A DNA stretch of 64,000 nt from the NCBI RefSeq assembly GCF_004022465.1, contig NZ_SAVA01000001.1, positions 372,001 through 436,000 of the forward strand, given 5' to 3'. The position numbers and the translations under genes were made by a program. Source of the DNA: Rhodobacter huangdaonensis (GTDB lineage: Bacteria > Pseudomonadota > Alphaproteobacteria > Rhodobacterales > Rhodobacteraceae). Positions 32,496-40,814 of the stretch are shown here, piece after piece. Each line of letters starts with the position of its first letter. Position 1 is the stretch's first letter. Below the pieces are notes generated by a model that was given only the letters and a program-made list of their open reading frames with translations, ran no database searches and had not been told where the DNA came from.

Positions 32496-32981
32496 ATGAG
32501 CGTGAAAGTGGGAATCATCATGGGCAGCCAGTCCGACTGGGCAACCATGCGCGAGGCGGCTGCCGTGCTCGACGAGCTCGGCGTTCCCTACGAGAAGAAG
32601 ATCGTCTCGGCCCACCGCACCCCCGACCGGCTCTGGAGCTATGGCAAGACCGCGGTCGAGCGCGGGCTGCACGTGATCATCGCCGGCGCCGGCGGGGCCG
32701 CGCATCTGCCCGGCATGATGGCCTCGAAGACCCGCGTGCCAGTGATCGGCGTGCCGGTGCAGACGAAGGCGCTCTCGGGCGTCGACAGCCTCTATTCGAT
32801 CGTGCAGATGCCGAAGGGCTTCCCCGTCGCCACCATGGCGATCGGCGCCGCGGGTGCGGCGAATGCCGGGCTGATGGCCGCGGGCATCCTTGCGATCTCC
32901 GACCCCGCGCTCGCCGTCCGTCTCGACGCCTGGCGCGCCGCCCTTTCCGCCTCCATTCCCGACGAGCCGCAAGATGACTGA
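32496..32981 (+). CDS. purE: 5-(carboxyamino)imidazole ribonucleotide mutase
   Basis: 161 residues of class I PurE. MGSQSDWATM at about 9-18, SAHRTPDRL and AGAGGAAHLPGMMA are the CO2-transfer site motifs. It converts N5-CAIR to CAIR in purine synthesis, and works with PurK, which overlaps its end by 8 bp. The GCGGCGATGAG start has a modest ribosome binding site (GAGGGCGG). Confidence 0.96.
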   Translation: MSVKVGIIMGSQSDWATMREAAAVLDELGVPYEKKIVSAHRTPDRLWSYGKTAVERGLHVIIAGAGGAAHLPGMMASKTRVPVIGVPVQTKALSGVDSLYSIVQMPKGFPVATMAIGAAGAANAGLMAAGILAISDPALAVRLDAWRAALSASIPDEPQDD

Positions 32982-34038
32982 GACCCTGAAACCCGGCGCC
33001 ACCATCGGCATTCTCGGCGGCGGCCAGCTTGGCCGCATGCTCTCGGTCGCGGCCTCGCGCCTCGGCTTTCGCTGCCACATCTTCGAACCCGGCGCCGAGC
33101 CGCCGGCAGGTCAGGTTGCCTGGAAGGTGACGACCGCGCCTTACGACGACGAGGCCGCGCTCACCGCCTTTGCCGAAAGCGTCGACGTGGTGACCTACGA
33201 GTTCGAGAACATCCCGACCGCCGCGCTTGACCTGATCGAGCGGCTGCGCCCGATCCATCCGAACCGCCGCGCACTGGCGATCTCGCAGGACCGGCTGCAG
33301 GAAAAGGCCTTCCTGAACGGGATCGGCCTTGCGACCGCGCCCTGGGCCGCGGTCGAGGACATCGCCTCGCTCGAGGCGGCCCTTGCCACGATCGGCACGC
33401 CCTCGATCCTGAAGACCACCCGGCTCGGCTATGACGGCAAGGGCCAGGCGCGGATCAAGGCGCCCGGGGACGCGCCGGCGGCGCTTGCGGCGATGGCCGG
33501 CGCGCCGGCCGTGCTCGAGGGCTTCGTCGGGTTCAGCTGCGAGATCTCGGTGATCGCGGCACGCGGGCTGGACGGGTCCGTTTCCTGCTTCGACCCGGGC
33601 GAGAACGTGCACCGCGACGGCATCCTGCACACGACGACGGTGCCGGCGCGGATCTCGCCCGCGCTGCGCTCGGACGCGGTGCTGATCGCGGCGAAGATCC
33701 TCAACGCGCTCGATTACGTCGGCGTGCTCGGGGTCGAGCTTTTCGTCACGCCGAAGGGCCTGCTGGTGAACGAGATCGCGCCGCGGGTGCACAACTCGGG
33801 CCACTGGACGCAGGCGGGCTGCACCGTCGACCAGTTCGAACAGCACATCCGCGCGCTCGCCGGCTGGCCGCTCGGCGACGGCAGCCGCTATGCCGATGTC
33901 GAGATGCTGAACCTGATCGGCGACGATATCGCACAGGTTCCGACGCTGGCGAAGGAACCGCGCACGCAGATCCACCTCTACGGCAAGGCGGAGGCCAAAC
34001 CCGGTCGCAAGATGGGCCACGTCAACCGCGTGCTTTGA
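32974..34038 (+). CDS. purK: N5-carboxyaminoimidazole ribonucleotide synthase
   Basis: 354 residues, ATP-grasp enzyme. ILGGGQLGRML at 13-23, KTTRLGYDGKGQ (ATP loop), EISVIAARG and VNEIAPRVHNSGHWT are the PurK hallmarks. It carboxylates AIR with bicarbonate and ATP to N5-CAIR, the PurE substrate. The ATG at 32974 lies inside purE (overlap 8 bp), after GAGCCGCAAG. A long inverted repeat closes the operon. Confidence 0.96.
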   Translation: MTETLKPGATIGILGGGQLGRMLSVAASRLGFRCHIFEPGAEPPAGQVAWKVTTAPYDDEAALTAFAESVDVVTYEFENIPTAALDLIERLRPIHPNRRALAISQDRLQEKAFLNGIGLATAPWAAVEDIASLEAALATIGTPSILKTTRLGYDGKGQARIKAPGDAPAALAAMAGAPAVLEGFVGFSCEISVIAARGLDGSVSCFDPGENVHRDGILHTTTVPARISPALRSDAVLIAAKILNALDYVGVLGVELFVTPKGLLVNEIAPRVHNSGHWTQAGCTVDQFEQHIRALAGWPLGDGSRYADVEMLNLIGDDIAQVPTLAKEPRTQIHLYGKAEAKPGRKMGHVNRVL

Positions 34039-34058
34039 GCGCCGGGGCTCTGCCCCGG

Positions 34059-34118
34059 ACCCCGAGGTATTTCAGGCAAGATGAAGGGGCTTTCATCTTG
34101 CTCCAAATACCTCGGGGT
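34059..34118. repeat. 60-bp nested inverted repeat between purK and the EamA gene
   Basis: Outer arms ACCCCGAGGTATTT (34059-34072) and AAATACCTCGGGGT (34105-34118); inner arms CAAGATGAA (34077-34085) and TTCATCTTG (34092-34100). It is preceded by a GCCGGGGCTCTGCCCCGG hairpin (34041-34058). Located between convergent genes, it can end transcription in both directions. The GAGGTATTT core relates it to elements at 14687, 37651 and 46311. Confidence 0.75.
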
Positions 34119-34150
34119 GAATGGGCCGCAGGCCCAGAGGGGCAGCGCCC

Positions 34151-34987
34151 CTAGCCCTTGCGCAGCGACAGCGCGATGCCTCCCAGAACCAGCGCCGCCG
34201 CCACCCAGAAGCGCGGCCCGGGCACCTCGGCCAGCAGCAGCGCCCCACCAAGGGCGGCCAGCACCGGCACGGACAGCTGTGCCACCGCGGCAAGGCTTGC
34301 GGCAAGGCGCGGCACCACCGCATACCACAGCGCATAGCCAAGCCCCGAGGTAACCGCGCCCGAGACAAGCGCCGGCCAGATCCCCCAGGTGGGTTCCGGC
34401 ACCGCGCCCCGCAGCGCAAGCCAGGCCAGCGCCGGCAGCAGTGCGAGCGCAAAGTTCACCGCCGTCGCGCCGAGCGGATCGCGCGTCCGCCGCCCGTTCA
34501 GCGAATAAAGCCCCCAGCCGAGCCCGCCTGCCGCCATGAAGGCCGCGCCCAGCGGATCGACCGTCGCGCCCCCCGCAGGCGCCACCAGCACCGCGAGCCC
34601 GGCAAAGGCCACCCCCGCCCCGATCAGCCGCCAGCGCCCCAGCCGCTCGCGGCCGAGGAGGGCGGCCGAGAACATGGTGATCTGCACCGAGCCGAAGAGG
34701 ATCAGCGCGCCGACGCCTGCGTCGATGCGCCCGTTCGCAAGGGTGAAGCCGAAGATATAGAGAAAGAGCGTCGCCATGCCCGCAAGCGCCACCCGCGGCG
34801 GCAGGCGCAGCGCCGCACTTCCCCGCCGCACCAGCGTCAGGGCGAGCAGCACCCCTGCCCCGGCGCCAAGCCGCACCACGCCGGCGAGCGCCGGGTCGAG
34901 CCCGGCGACGCCGACCGCCATCCGGTTCAGCACCGAATTCGCCGCGAAGGCGATCATCACGAGGGTGGTGAGCAGGAAAAGTCGCAT
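34151..34987 (-). CDS. EamA/DMT-family membrane transporter
   Basis: 278 residues from the ATG at 34987 (MRLFLLTTLVMIAFAANSVLNR). Ten hydrophobic helices in two EamA repeats are visible, the second beginning DPLGAAFMAAGGLGWGLYSL. DMT transporters export amino acids, nucleosides or drugs; the substrate cannot be assigned. It lies 103 bp from prs on the same strand, but a terminator sits between them, so it has its own promoter. Confidence 0.88.
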   Translation of the reverse strand: MRLFLLTTLVMIAFAANSVLNRMAVGVAGLDPALAGVVRLGAGAGVLLALTLVRRGSAALRLPPRVALAGMATLFLYIFGFTLANGRIDAGVGALILFGSVQITMFSAALLGRERLGRWRLIGAGVAFAGLAVLVAPAGGATVDPLGAAFMAAGGLGWGLYSLNGRRTRDPLGATAVNFALALLPALAWLALRGAVPEPTWGIWPALVSGAVTSGLGYALWYAVVPRLAASLAAVAQLSVPVLAALGGALLLAEVPGPRFWVAAALVLGGIALSLRKG

Positions 34988-35044
34988 GGGCCAAGGCTGC
35001 ACCGATCGGGGCAGCCGCGCAATCCGACCTTCGCGCAAGGAAAA

Positions 35045-35066
35045 GGCCCGGGGAAATCCCCGGGCC
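35045..35066 (-). terminator. Terminator of prs
   Basis: GGCCCGGGGA and its complement form a 10-bp stem around AA (35045-35066), 24 bp after the prs stop. In the leftward transcript it is followed by TTTTCC. Confidence 0.7.
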
Positions 35067-35090
35067 CGTGATCCGTCGCCTCGGCTGAGA

Positions 35091-36110
35091 TCAGCTCTGC
35101 GAGTAGAAACCTTCGTAGATCGGCACCAGCGTGTCGGTCTCGAACAGCGAGCTGACCGAGGTGCCCGACCAGGTGTTCAGGATCGCCTGGGCGAACATCG
35201 GCGCGGTCGGCACGATGCGGATGTTCGGGCAGGCGAGCGTCGCCGGCGTCGCCTGGATCGAGTCGGTGATCACCAGCGATTTCATCACCGAGTTGCGCAC
35301 CCGCTCGACCGCCGGGCCCGACAGCACGCCATGGGTGATATAGGCGTGAACTTCGGTCGCGCCGGCCTCCATCAGCACCTCGGCCGCCTTGCACAGCGTG
35401 CCCGCGGTGTCGCAGATGTCGTCGACGATGAAGCACTTCTTGCCGGTCACGTCGCCGATCACCGTCATGCCGGCCACTTCGCCCGCCTTCTCGCGACGCT
35501 TGTCAACGATGGCGAGCGGCGCGCCGATGCGCTTGGCGAGTTCGCGCGCACGGGCCACGCCGCCGACGTCCGGCGAGATCACCATCACGTCGTCGAGCTG
35601 ACCGCGGAAATTGTGCAGAATGTCGAGCGCGAAGACCGGCGAGGCATAGAGGTTATCGACGGGGATGTCGAAGAAGCCCTGGATCTGTGCCGCGTGCAGA
35701 TCGAGCGTCAGCACCCGGTCGACGCCGGCCTCGGTCAGCAGGTTGGCGACGAGCTTGGCCGAGATCGGCGTGCGGGCCTTGGCGCGGCGGTCCTGCCGGG
35801 CATAGCCGAAATAGGGGATCACCGCGGTGATGCGATCGGCCGAGGAGCGCTTCAGCGCGTCGGTCATGATCAGCAGTTCCATCAGGTTGTCATTCGCCGG
35901 GTTCGAGGTCGGCTGGATGATATACATGTCCTCGCCGCGGACGTTCTCGTAGACCTCGACGAAGATCTCCTGATCGTTGAAGCGTTCGACGCGGGCGTCG
36001 ACGAGGTTCACCGACATGCCCCGATGCATCGACATCCGGCGGGCGATGGCATGGGCGAGCGGCGTGTTGGCATTGCCAGCAATGAGTTTCGGTTCAGTCA
36101 TGACGGGCAT
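35091..36110 (-). CDS. prs: Ribose-phosphate pyrophosphokinase
   Basis: 339 residues. ATP site FNDQEIFVEVYENVRGEDMYIIQ, PRPP synthase signature DLHAAQIQGFFDIPVDNLYA and the PRPP-binding DDICDTAGTLCKAAEVL are intact. It makes PRPP from ribose 5-phosphate and ATP for purines, pyrimidines, histidine and NAD. I take the ATG at 36110 because GAGGTAGCTG precedes it at good distance; the ATG three codons later is possible. Near purEK, although on the opposite strand. Confidence 0.96.
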   Translation of the reverse strand: MPVMTEPKLIAGNANTPLAHAIARRMSMHRGMSVNLVDARVERFNDQEIFVEVYENVRGEDMYIIQPTSNPANDNLMELLIMTDALKRSSADRITAVIPYFGYARQDRRAKARTPISAKLVANLLTEAGVDRVLTLDLHAAQIQGFFDIPVDNLYASPVFALDILHNFRGQLDDVMVISPDVGGVARARELAKRIGAPLAIVDKRREKAGEVAGMTVIGDVTGKKCFIVDDICDTAGTLCKAAEVLMEAGATEVHAYITHGVLSGPAVERVRNSVMKSLVITDSIQATPATLACPNIRIVPTAPMFAQAILNTWSGTSVSSLFETDTLVPIYEGFYSQS

Positions 36111-36223
36111 CAGCTACCTCTGGTCTGCGCCGGGAGCAGACCGGCGGATTCGCGAAGATTGCGCCTGCCTTAGCACCGGGCTAGCCTCCCCGCAAACGCC
36201 GTGCATGCCCCAAAGGAGCCCTG

Positions 36224-36823
36224 ATGGCCCATATCGACTACTTTTTCTCGGTCTTCAGCCCCTGGACCTACCTTGCCGGGCTGCGACTCGAGGAAATCGC
36301 CGCCCGCCACGGCGCCGAGATCACCTACAAGCCGCTTGACCTGCTCGGGCTTTTCGACCGCACCGGCGGCACCCGCCCCGCCGGCCGGCACCCGAACCGG
36401 CTCGCCTATCGCAGCCAGGAACTCACCCGCTGGTCGCGGCGGCTCGGCCTGCCGCTGACGCTCGCGCCCGCGGGCTATCCGCCGAACCCGGCGCCCGCCT
36501 CCTACGCGGTGATCGCGGCGCAGGCCGCGGGCGGCGGCGATCTCGGCGGGCTCGTGCACGCGATCGGCCGCGCACTCTGGGCCGAGGGGCGCAACATCGC
36601 CGAAGACGAGGTGCTGCGCGACCTGCTGGCCGCGCATGGCTTCGATCCGAACCTCGTCAGCACCGGGCTGTTCACCGGCGCGCTCGCCTACGAGCGCAAT
36701 CTCGAGGAGGCGGTCGAGCGCGGCGTCTTCGGCTCGCCCTTCTATATCCTGCGCGAGACCGACGCGCGGTTCTGGGGCCAGGACCGGCTCGACTTCCTCG
36801 ACGAGGAGCTGGGGGCTCTGTGA
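36224..36823 (+). CDS. 2-hydroxychromene-2-carboxylate isomerase family (DsbA-like, kappa-class GST fold)
   Basis: 199 residues with a DsbA/thioredoxin fold. The N-terminal YFFSVFSPWTYLAG has Ser-Pro where disulfide oxidoreductases have CxxC, as in HCCA isomerase and kappa GSTs, and GVFGSPFYIL is the cis-proline motif. HCCA isomerase acts in naphthalene breakdown, but many homologues in bacteria have other, unknown glutathione-dependent roles. Its stop overlaps the start of an alpha/beta hydrolase (TGATG). Confidence 0.85.
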   Translation: MAHIDYFFSVFSPWTYLAGLRLEEIAARHGAEITYKPLDLLGLFDRTGGTRPAGRHPNRLAYRSQELTRWSRRLGLPLTLAPAGYPPNPAPASYAVIAAQAAGGGDLGGLVHAIGRALWAEGRNIAEDEVLRDLLAAHGFDPNLVSTGLFTGALAYERNLEEAVERGVFGSPFYILRETDARFWGQDRLDFLDEELGAL

Positions 36824-37632
36824 TGGACAAGGATATCCGCGAGGGCACCGGCATCAGCTGGCAGGTCTTCGGCACCGGCCCGCGCCCGGCGCTCGCCATC
36901 CATTGCATGCTCGGCACCTCGGACATGTGGGGGCCGCTGCTGTCACCGCTGGCCGAGCTTTCGACCACCGCCTTCGACCTGCCCGGCCACGGCAAGTCGG
37001 ACCCCTGGGGGGCCGAGGGGGCAGCCCCCGGCGCCTATCAGACGCTCGCGACCCGCATCGCCGCCTCCTTCATCGAGCGCCCGCTCGACCTGATCGGCCA
37101 CAGCTTCGGCGCCTCGGTCGCGCTGCGCATCGCTGTCGCCGCCCCCGAGGCAGTGCGCTCGCTCACCCTGATCGAGCCGGTGCTTTTCGCCGCGGCGAAG
37201 GACAGCCCCGAATGGGCCGAGCTGCGCCCGCATCAGGACCACCTCGACGCCCTTCTCGCCGACGGCGCGGATGAGGAGGCGGCGCGCCGCTTCGTGCGCG
37301 ACTGGGGCGCGGGCGCGCCCTGGGACACGATCCCGGACCGCCACCGCGCCCGCTTCGTCGCGCAGATGCCGATCGTCGCAAACGTCACCCCGGCGAATTT
37401 CGAGGACCCGGGCCAGATCTGCCGCCCGGGCGGGATCGAGGCGATCGACGCGCCGGTTATGCTGATCCATGGCGACCAGAGCCCGCCGATCTCGGCGCGG
37501 GTCTGCGAGGCGCTGGCCGCGCGCATGGCCGATGTCGGCACCGCCTGCGTGCCGGGCGCGGGCCACATGCTGCCGCTCACCCATACCCGTCAGGTCACCG
37601 AGCTGATCGCGCTGAACCTCGAGCGGAGCTGA
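36823..37632 (+). CDS. Alpha/beta hydrolase
   Basis: 269 residues from the ATG at 36823; a GTG one codon earlier is less likely. The nucleophile is Ser in LIGHSFGAS, the acid lies in LIHGDQSPP and the His in PGAGHMLPL. FDLPGHGKSD is the usual oxyanion-strand motif. Coupled to the HCCA-isomerase-like gene, it may act on the same compound. No signal peptide. No more precise substrate can be given. Confidence 0.85.
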   Translation: MDKDIREGTGISWQVFGTGPRPALAIHCMLGTSDMWGPLLSPLAELSTTAFDLPGHGKSDPWGAEGAAPGAYQTLATRIAASFIERPLDLIGHSFGASVALRIAVAAPEAVRSLTLIEPVLFAAAKDSPEWAELRPHQDHLDALLADGADEEAARRFVRDWGAGAPWDTIPDRHRARFVAQMPIVANVTPANFEDPGQICRPGGIEAIDAPVMLIHGDQSPPISARVCEALAARMADVGTACVPGAGHMLPLTHTRQVTELIALNLERS

Positions 37633-37650
37633 GGCGCCCCTTCCGGGCCT

Positions 37651-37704
37651 TTCCTTGGAAAAATACTCCGGGGGGAGTCCGCAGGACGGGGGGCAGCGCC
37701 CCCC
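37651..37704. repeat. Dispersed element copy between the hydrolase and ltaE
   Basis: TTCCTTGGAAAAATACTCCG (37651-37670) and following GGGGGAG match, read backwards, the right flank of the element at 14687-14742 (GAGTATTTTT, C/GCAAGGAAA). A GGGGGGC/GCCCCCC hairpin with loop AGC lies at 37688-37704. Between convergent genes; probably ends both transcripts. Confidence 0.65.
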
Positions 37705-37711
37705 TTCCCCC

Positions 37712-38761
37712 TCAGCGCAGAAGCGAGAGGAATTCGTCGATCTCTTCCTCGCGCGTCGCCCAGCTGCACACCAGACGCGCCGCCAGCGGCTCCTCGCCCG
37801 GACCGTCGAGCGACTGGTCGAAGGGCCACAGGTAATAGGCCGCGCCTGCCGCCTGCGCACGGCGATGCGCGGCGCGCGGGACGGCGGCGAAGACCGCATT
37901 CGCCTCGGTCGGATGCACGAGGCTTGCCCCCGGCAGCGCCGCGATCCCCTCGGACAGCCGCGCCGCCATCGCATTCGCATGGCCGGCAAGCTCGAGCCAC
38001 AGCCCGCCCGCCAGATAGGCCAGCATCTGCGCCGCAAGGAAGCGGTGCTTCGAGAAGAGATGCCCCCCACGCTTGCGCCGCAGCTCGAAGTCGCGCGCAC
38101 GGGCGGGGTCGAACAGGATCACCGCCTCGACGCCCATGCAGCCGTTCTTCGTGCCGCCAAAGCTCAGCACGTCGACGCCCGCCTTCCAGGTCATCTCGGC
38201 CGGGCTCGCCCCGGTCGCGACCAGGGCATTGGCAAAGCGCGCCCCGTCCATGTGCACCGGCAGGCCGAAATCGCGCGCAATGGCCGCAAGCGCCGTCACC
38301 TCGGCCACCGAATAGACGGTGCCCGCCTCGGTCGCATTGGTGATCGAGACCATGCCGCGCTGCAGGTTGTGGATGCCGCCGCGGCCGGTATGGGCGATGG
38401 CGCGGCGCAACGCCGCCGGGTCCATCTTCGCATGCGGCCCGTCGACCAGCGTCAGCTTGCCGCCGCCGATGAAGAATTCGGGCGCACCGCACTCGTCTTC
38501 CTCGATATGGGCGGTGCGGTGGCAAAACACCGTCTCCCAGGGCGCGCAGAGCATCGCGCAGGACAGTGCATTCGCCACCGTCCCCGTCGCCACCAGATAG
38601 ACCGCGGCCTGCGGCGCCTCGAAGATCTCGCGCAGCCGCACCGTCACCGCCTCGGTCAGCGCGTCGGCGCCATAGGAGGGCACATTGCCGGCATTCGCGG
38701 CCTCGAGCGCCGCCATGATCTGCGGGGCCACCCCCGCGGTGTTGTCAGAGGCGAAATGCAT
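37712..38761 (-). CDS. ltaE: Low-specificity L-threonine aldolase family (PLP enzyme)
   Basis: 349 residues from the ATG at 38761 (MHFASDNTAG). PLP motifs: HIEEDECGAPEFF, NATEAGTVYS, HMDGARFANAL and the Schiff-base lysine in SFGGTKNGCMG. It cleaves threonine and allo-threonine to glycine and acetaldehyde; relatives act on other beta-hydroxy amino acids. Its start overlaps the ycgN stop by one base (TGATG). Last gene of a ribF-ycgN-ltaE run. Confidence 0.92.
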   Translation of the reverse strand: MHFASDNTAGVAPQIMAALEAANAGNVPSYGADALTEAVTVRLREIFEAPQAAVYLVATGTVANALSCAMLCAPWETVFCHRTAHIEEDECGAPEFFIGGGKLTLVDGPHAKMDPAALRRAIAHTGRGGIHNLQRGMVSITNATEAGTVYSVAEVTALAAIARDFGLPVHMDGARFANALVATGASPAEMTWKAGVDVLSFGGTKNGCMGVEAVILFDPARARDFELRRKRGGHLFSKHRFLAAQMLAYLAGGLWLELAGHANAMAARLSEGIAALPGASLVHPTEANAVFAAVPRAAHRRAQAAGAAYYLWPFDQSLDGPGEEPLAARLVCSWATREEEIDEFLSLLR

Positions 38762-39207
38762 CACGGTTCCTCGATGATGAACTGGTCCCACAGATCCTCG
38801 GGCACCTCGGTTTCCGATACCGTCCGCCCGCGCACCGAGATCCCGGCCTCGTGCACCGTCTCGTGCGAGCCGGAGACCAGGTAGTGCCAGGGCTCGAGCG
38901 GCTTGCCCTCGAAGCGCAGCCGGTAGGCGCAGGTCGCGGGCATCCAATAGGCGATCTTGCGGATCGACTTCGGCGTCAGCAGCACGCATTCGGGCACGTA
39001 TTGGTGGCGGGTCTCGTAGCGGGTGCAGCGACAGGTCTCGTCATCGAGCAGCCGGCAGGCGACGCGGGTGAACTCGAGCTCCCCCGTGTCCTCGTATTCG
39101 AGTTTGTTGAGACAGCAGCGGCCGCAGCCGTCGCACAGCGCTTCCCATTCCGCGGGCGTCAGCTTCGCGAGCGGCAGGGTCCAGAATTCGGGGCGAAGAT
39201 CGGTCAT
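38761..39207 (-). CDS. YcgN/UPF0260 cysteine-cluster protein
   Basis: 148 residues from the ATG at 39207 (MTDLRPEFWTLPLAKLT). The cysteine pattern CDGCGRCC, CRLLDDETCRCTRY and a later PEC defines the YcgN family, thought to bind metal or an iron-sulfur cluster; function unknown. A final Cys is in MPATCAYRL. Coupled to ltaE and 47 bp from the end of ribF. Confidence 0.88.
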   Translation of the reverse strand: MTDLRPEFWTLPLAKLTPAEWEALCDGCGRCCLNKLEYEDTGELEFTRVACRLLDDETCRCTRYETRHQYVPECVLLTPKSIRKIAYWMPATCAYRLRFEGKPLEPWHYLVSGSHETVHEAGISVRGRTVSETEVPEDLWDQFIIEEP

Positions 39208-39254
39208 CGGCGCACCCTGACGCAAAGCGGAGCCAAGGGAAAGGGGGGTCTGCG

Positions 39255-40178
39255 TCACGCCCCCGAGAGGATCATCCGCGCCTGCGCGCAATCGGCCTTC
39301 ATCTGGTCGACAAGCGCATCGAGGCTCGAAAAGCGCAGCTCGGGCCGCAGATACTCGACCAGCGCCACCGACACGTCGGCGCCGTAGAGATCGCCCTTGA
39401 AGTCGAAGACATAGGTCTCGAGATTGGGGGTGTTCTCGCCGAACATCGGCCGCACGCCCAGGCTCGCCGCGCCCTCGTAGCTGCCCGCATGCGGGCCCGT
39501 GAGCACGTCGAACTTCACCGCATAGACGCCAAGCCGCGGCAGGTGCAGCCCGGCGACGCTCATGTTCGCGGTCGGAAAGCCCAGATCGCGGCCGCGCTTG
39601 TCGCCGTGCAGGACCGGCCCCTCGATGCGGTGCAGATGGCCGAGCATCGCCGCGGCATCGCGCGGGCGGCCCTCGGCCAGGGCCTTGCGGATCGCGGTCG
39701 AGGAGATCTCGACCCCCTCGAGATGCAGCAGCGGCGCCACCGTCACCTCGAAGCCGAAGCGGTGGCCCAGCTCAGTCAGCGTCGCGGTGTCGCCCTCGCG
39801 CGCCTTGCCGAAGCGGAAGTCACCGCCCACGGCGACATGGCGCACGCCCAGCCCCTCGGCCAGCACCTCGCGGGCGAAGGCCTCGGCGCTCATCCCGGCA
39901 AGGGCGCGGTCGAAGGGCAGCTGATACAGCCGCTCGACGCCCAGCTTCGCCAGCCGGTGCGCCCGCGCCTCGGCGTTCATCAGCCGGAACGGCGGCGCCT
40001 CGGGGGCGAAGACCTGCCGCGGGTGCGGTTCGAAGGTGACGATGCCAAGCGGGCCCTTGCCGCGCGCGAGATCGATCACCGACTGGTGGCCGAGATGGAT
40101 CCCGTCGAAATTTCCCATCGCGACCGAGGCGCCGCGAAACGCCTCGGGCACATCCTGCCAGTGGGTAAACGTCTGCAT
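39255..40178 (-). CDS. ribF: Bifunctional riboflavin kinase / FAD synthetase
   Basis: 307 residues. N-terminal nucleotidyltransferase: MGNFDGIHLGHQSVI and VGGDFRFGKAREGD; C-terminal flavokinase: GDKRGRDLGFPTANM, VYAVKF and the late EYLRPELRF. It phosphorylates riboflavin to FMN and adenylates FMN to FAD. The ATG at 40178 gives MQTFTHWQDVP, the normal start. No FMN riboswitch is recognisable upstream. Lies 34 bp after the MaoC gene. Confidence 0.95.
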   Translation of the reverse strand: MQTFTHWQDVPEAFRGASVAMGNFDGIHLGHQSVIDLARGKGPLGIVTFEPHPRQVFAPEAPPFRLMNAEARAHRLAKLGVERLYQLPFDRALAGMSAEAFAREVLAEGLGVRHVAVGGDFRFGKAREGDTATLTELGHRFGFEVTVAPLLHLEGVEISSTAIRKALAEGRPRDAAAMLGHLHRIEGPVLHGDKRGRDLGFPTANMSVAGLHLPRLGVYAVKFDVLTGPHAGSYEGAASLGVRPMFGENTPNLETYVFDFKGDLYGADVSVALVEYLRPELRFSSLDALVDQMKADCAQARMILSGA

Positions 40179-40212
40179 CTTCCCCGTCTTCCGGCGCCGT
40201 GGCCGGCGCGTC

Positions 40213-40650
40213 TCAGTTCCGCGAGGGCGCCAGAACCAGCGCTTCGCCCTTGATGACGGTGGTATCGCCCACAGAGCAGGTGGTTTCAAGGGTGACACGA
40301 CGACGGGCGTGGTCGATCGCCACCACCTTGACCTCGGCGACCACCTCGTCGCCCGGGCGCACCGGCGCGAGGAACTTCAGCGACTGACCGAGGTAGATCG
40401 TGCCATGGCCCGGCAGCTGTTCGCCGATCACCGCCGAGATCAGCCCGGCCGAGAGCATGCCATGCGCGATGCGGCCCTTGAACATCGTCTTCGCCGCATA
40501 ATCGGCATCGAGGTGCACCGGGTTGTGGTCGGTCGAGACCTCGGCGAACATCTCGATGTCCTTGTCGGTGATGACCTTGCGGAGCGAGCGCGTCATGCCG
40601 ATCTCGAGGTCTTCCAGATAGATCGTGCCGGGGGTGAAGTCATTCGCCAT
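40213..40650 (-). CDS. MaoC-like (R)-specific enoyl-CoA hydratase
   Basis: 145 residues, hotdog fold. The hydratase signature STDHNPVHLDADYA ... FKGRIAHGMLSAGL gives the catalytic Asp and His. PhaJ-type enzymes hydrate trans-2-enoyl-CoA to (R)-3-hydroxyacyl-CoA for polyhydroxyalkanoate synthesis; MaoC homologues beside ribF are common in Rhodobacteraceae, where the role is not always known. The ATG at 40650 follows CAGGACAGCGAC. Confidence 0.88.
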   Translation of the reverse strand: MANDFTPGTIYLEDLEIGMTRSLRKVITDKDIEMFAEVSTDHNPVHLDADYAAKTMFKGRIAHGMLSAGLISAVIGEQLPGHGTIYLGQSLKFLAPVRPGDEVVAEVKVVAIDHARRRVTLETTCSVGDTTVIKGEALVLAPSRN

Positions 40651-40814
40651 TGTCGCTGTCCTGCCGCGGTTCATGTTGCACCGCGGCATAACACTCCGGC
40701 GCCGGGCGCGCAAGGCGACGCGCAACTTCCATGCCGGAACGGATCATTCAGCGCAAGAAAATTGCAAAAATGCGACAGGGCACCCCGACAGAGAGCCGGG
40801 GCGCGCGGCAGCGC

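Noticed and set aside
39255..40298. FMN riboswitch before ribF
   Set aside because: The gap to the MaoC gene is only 34 bp and no conserved RFN-like sequence is seen.
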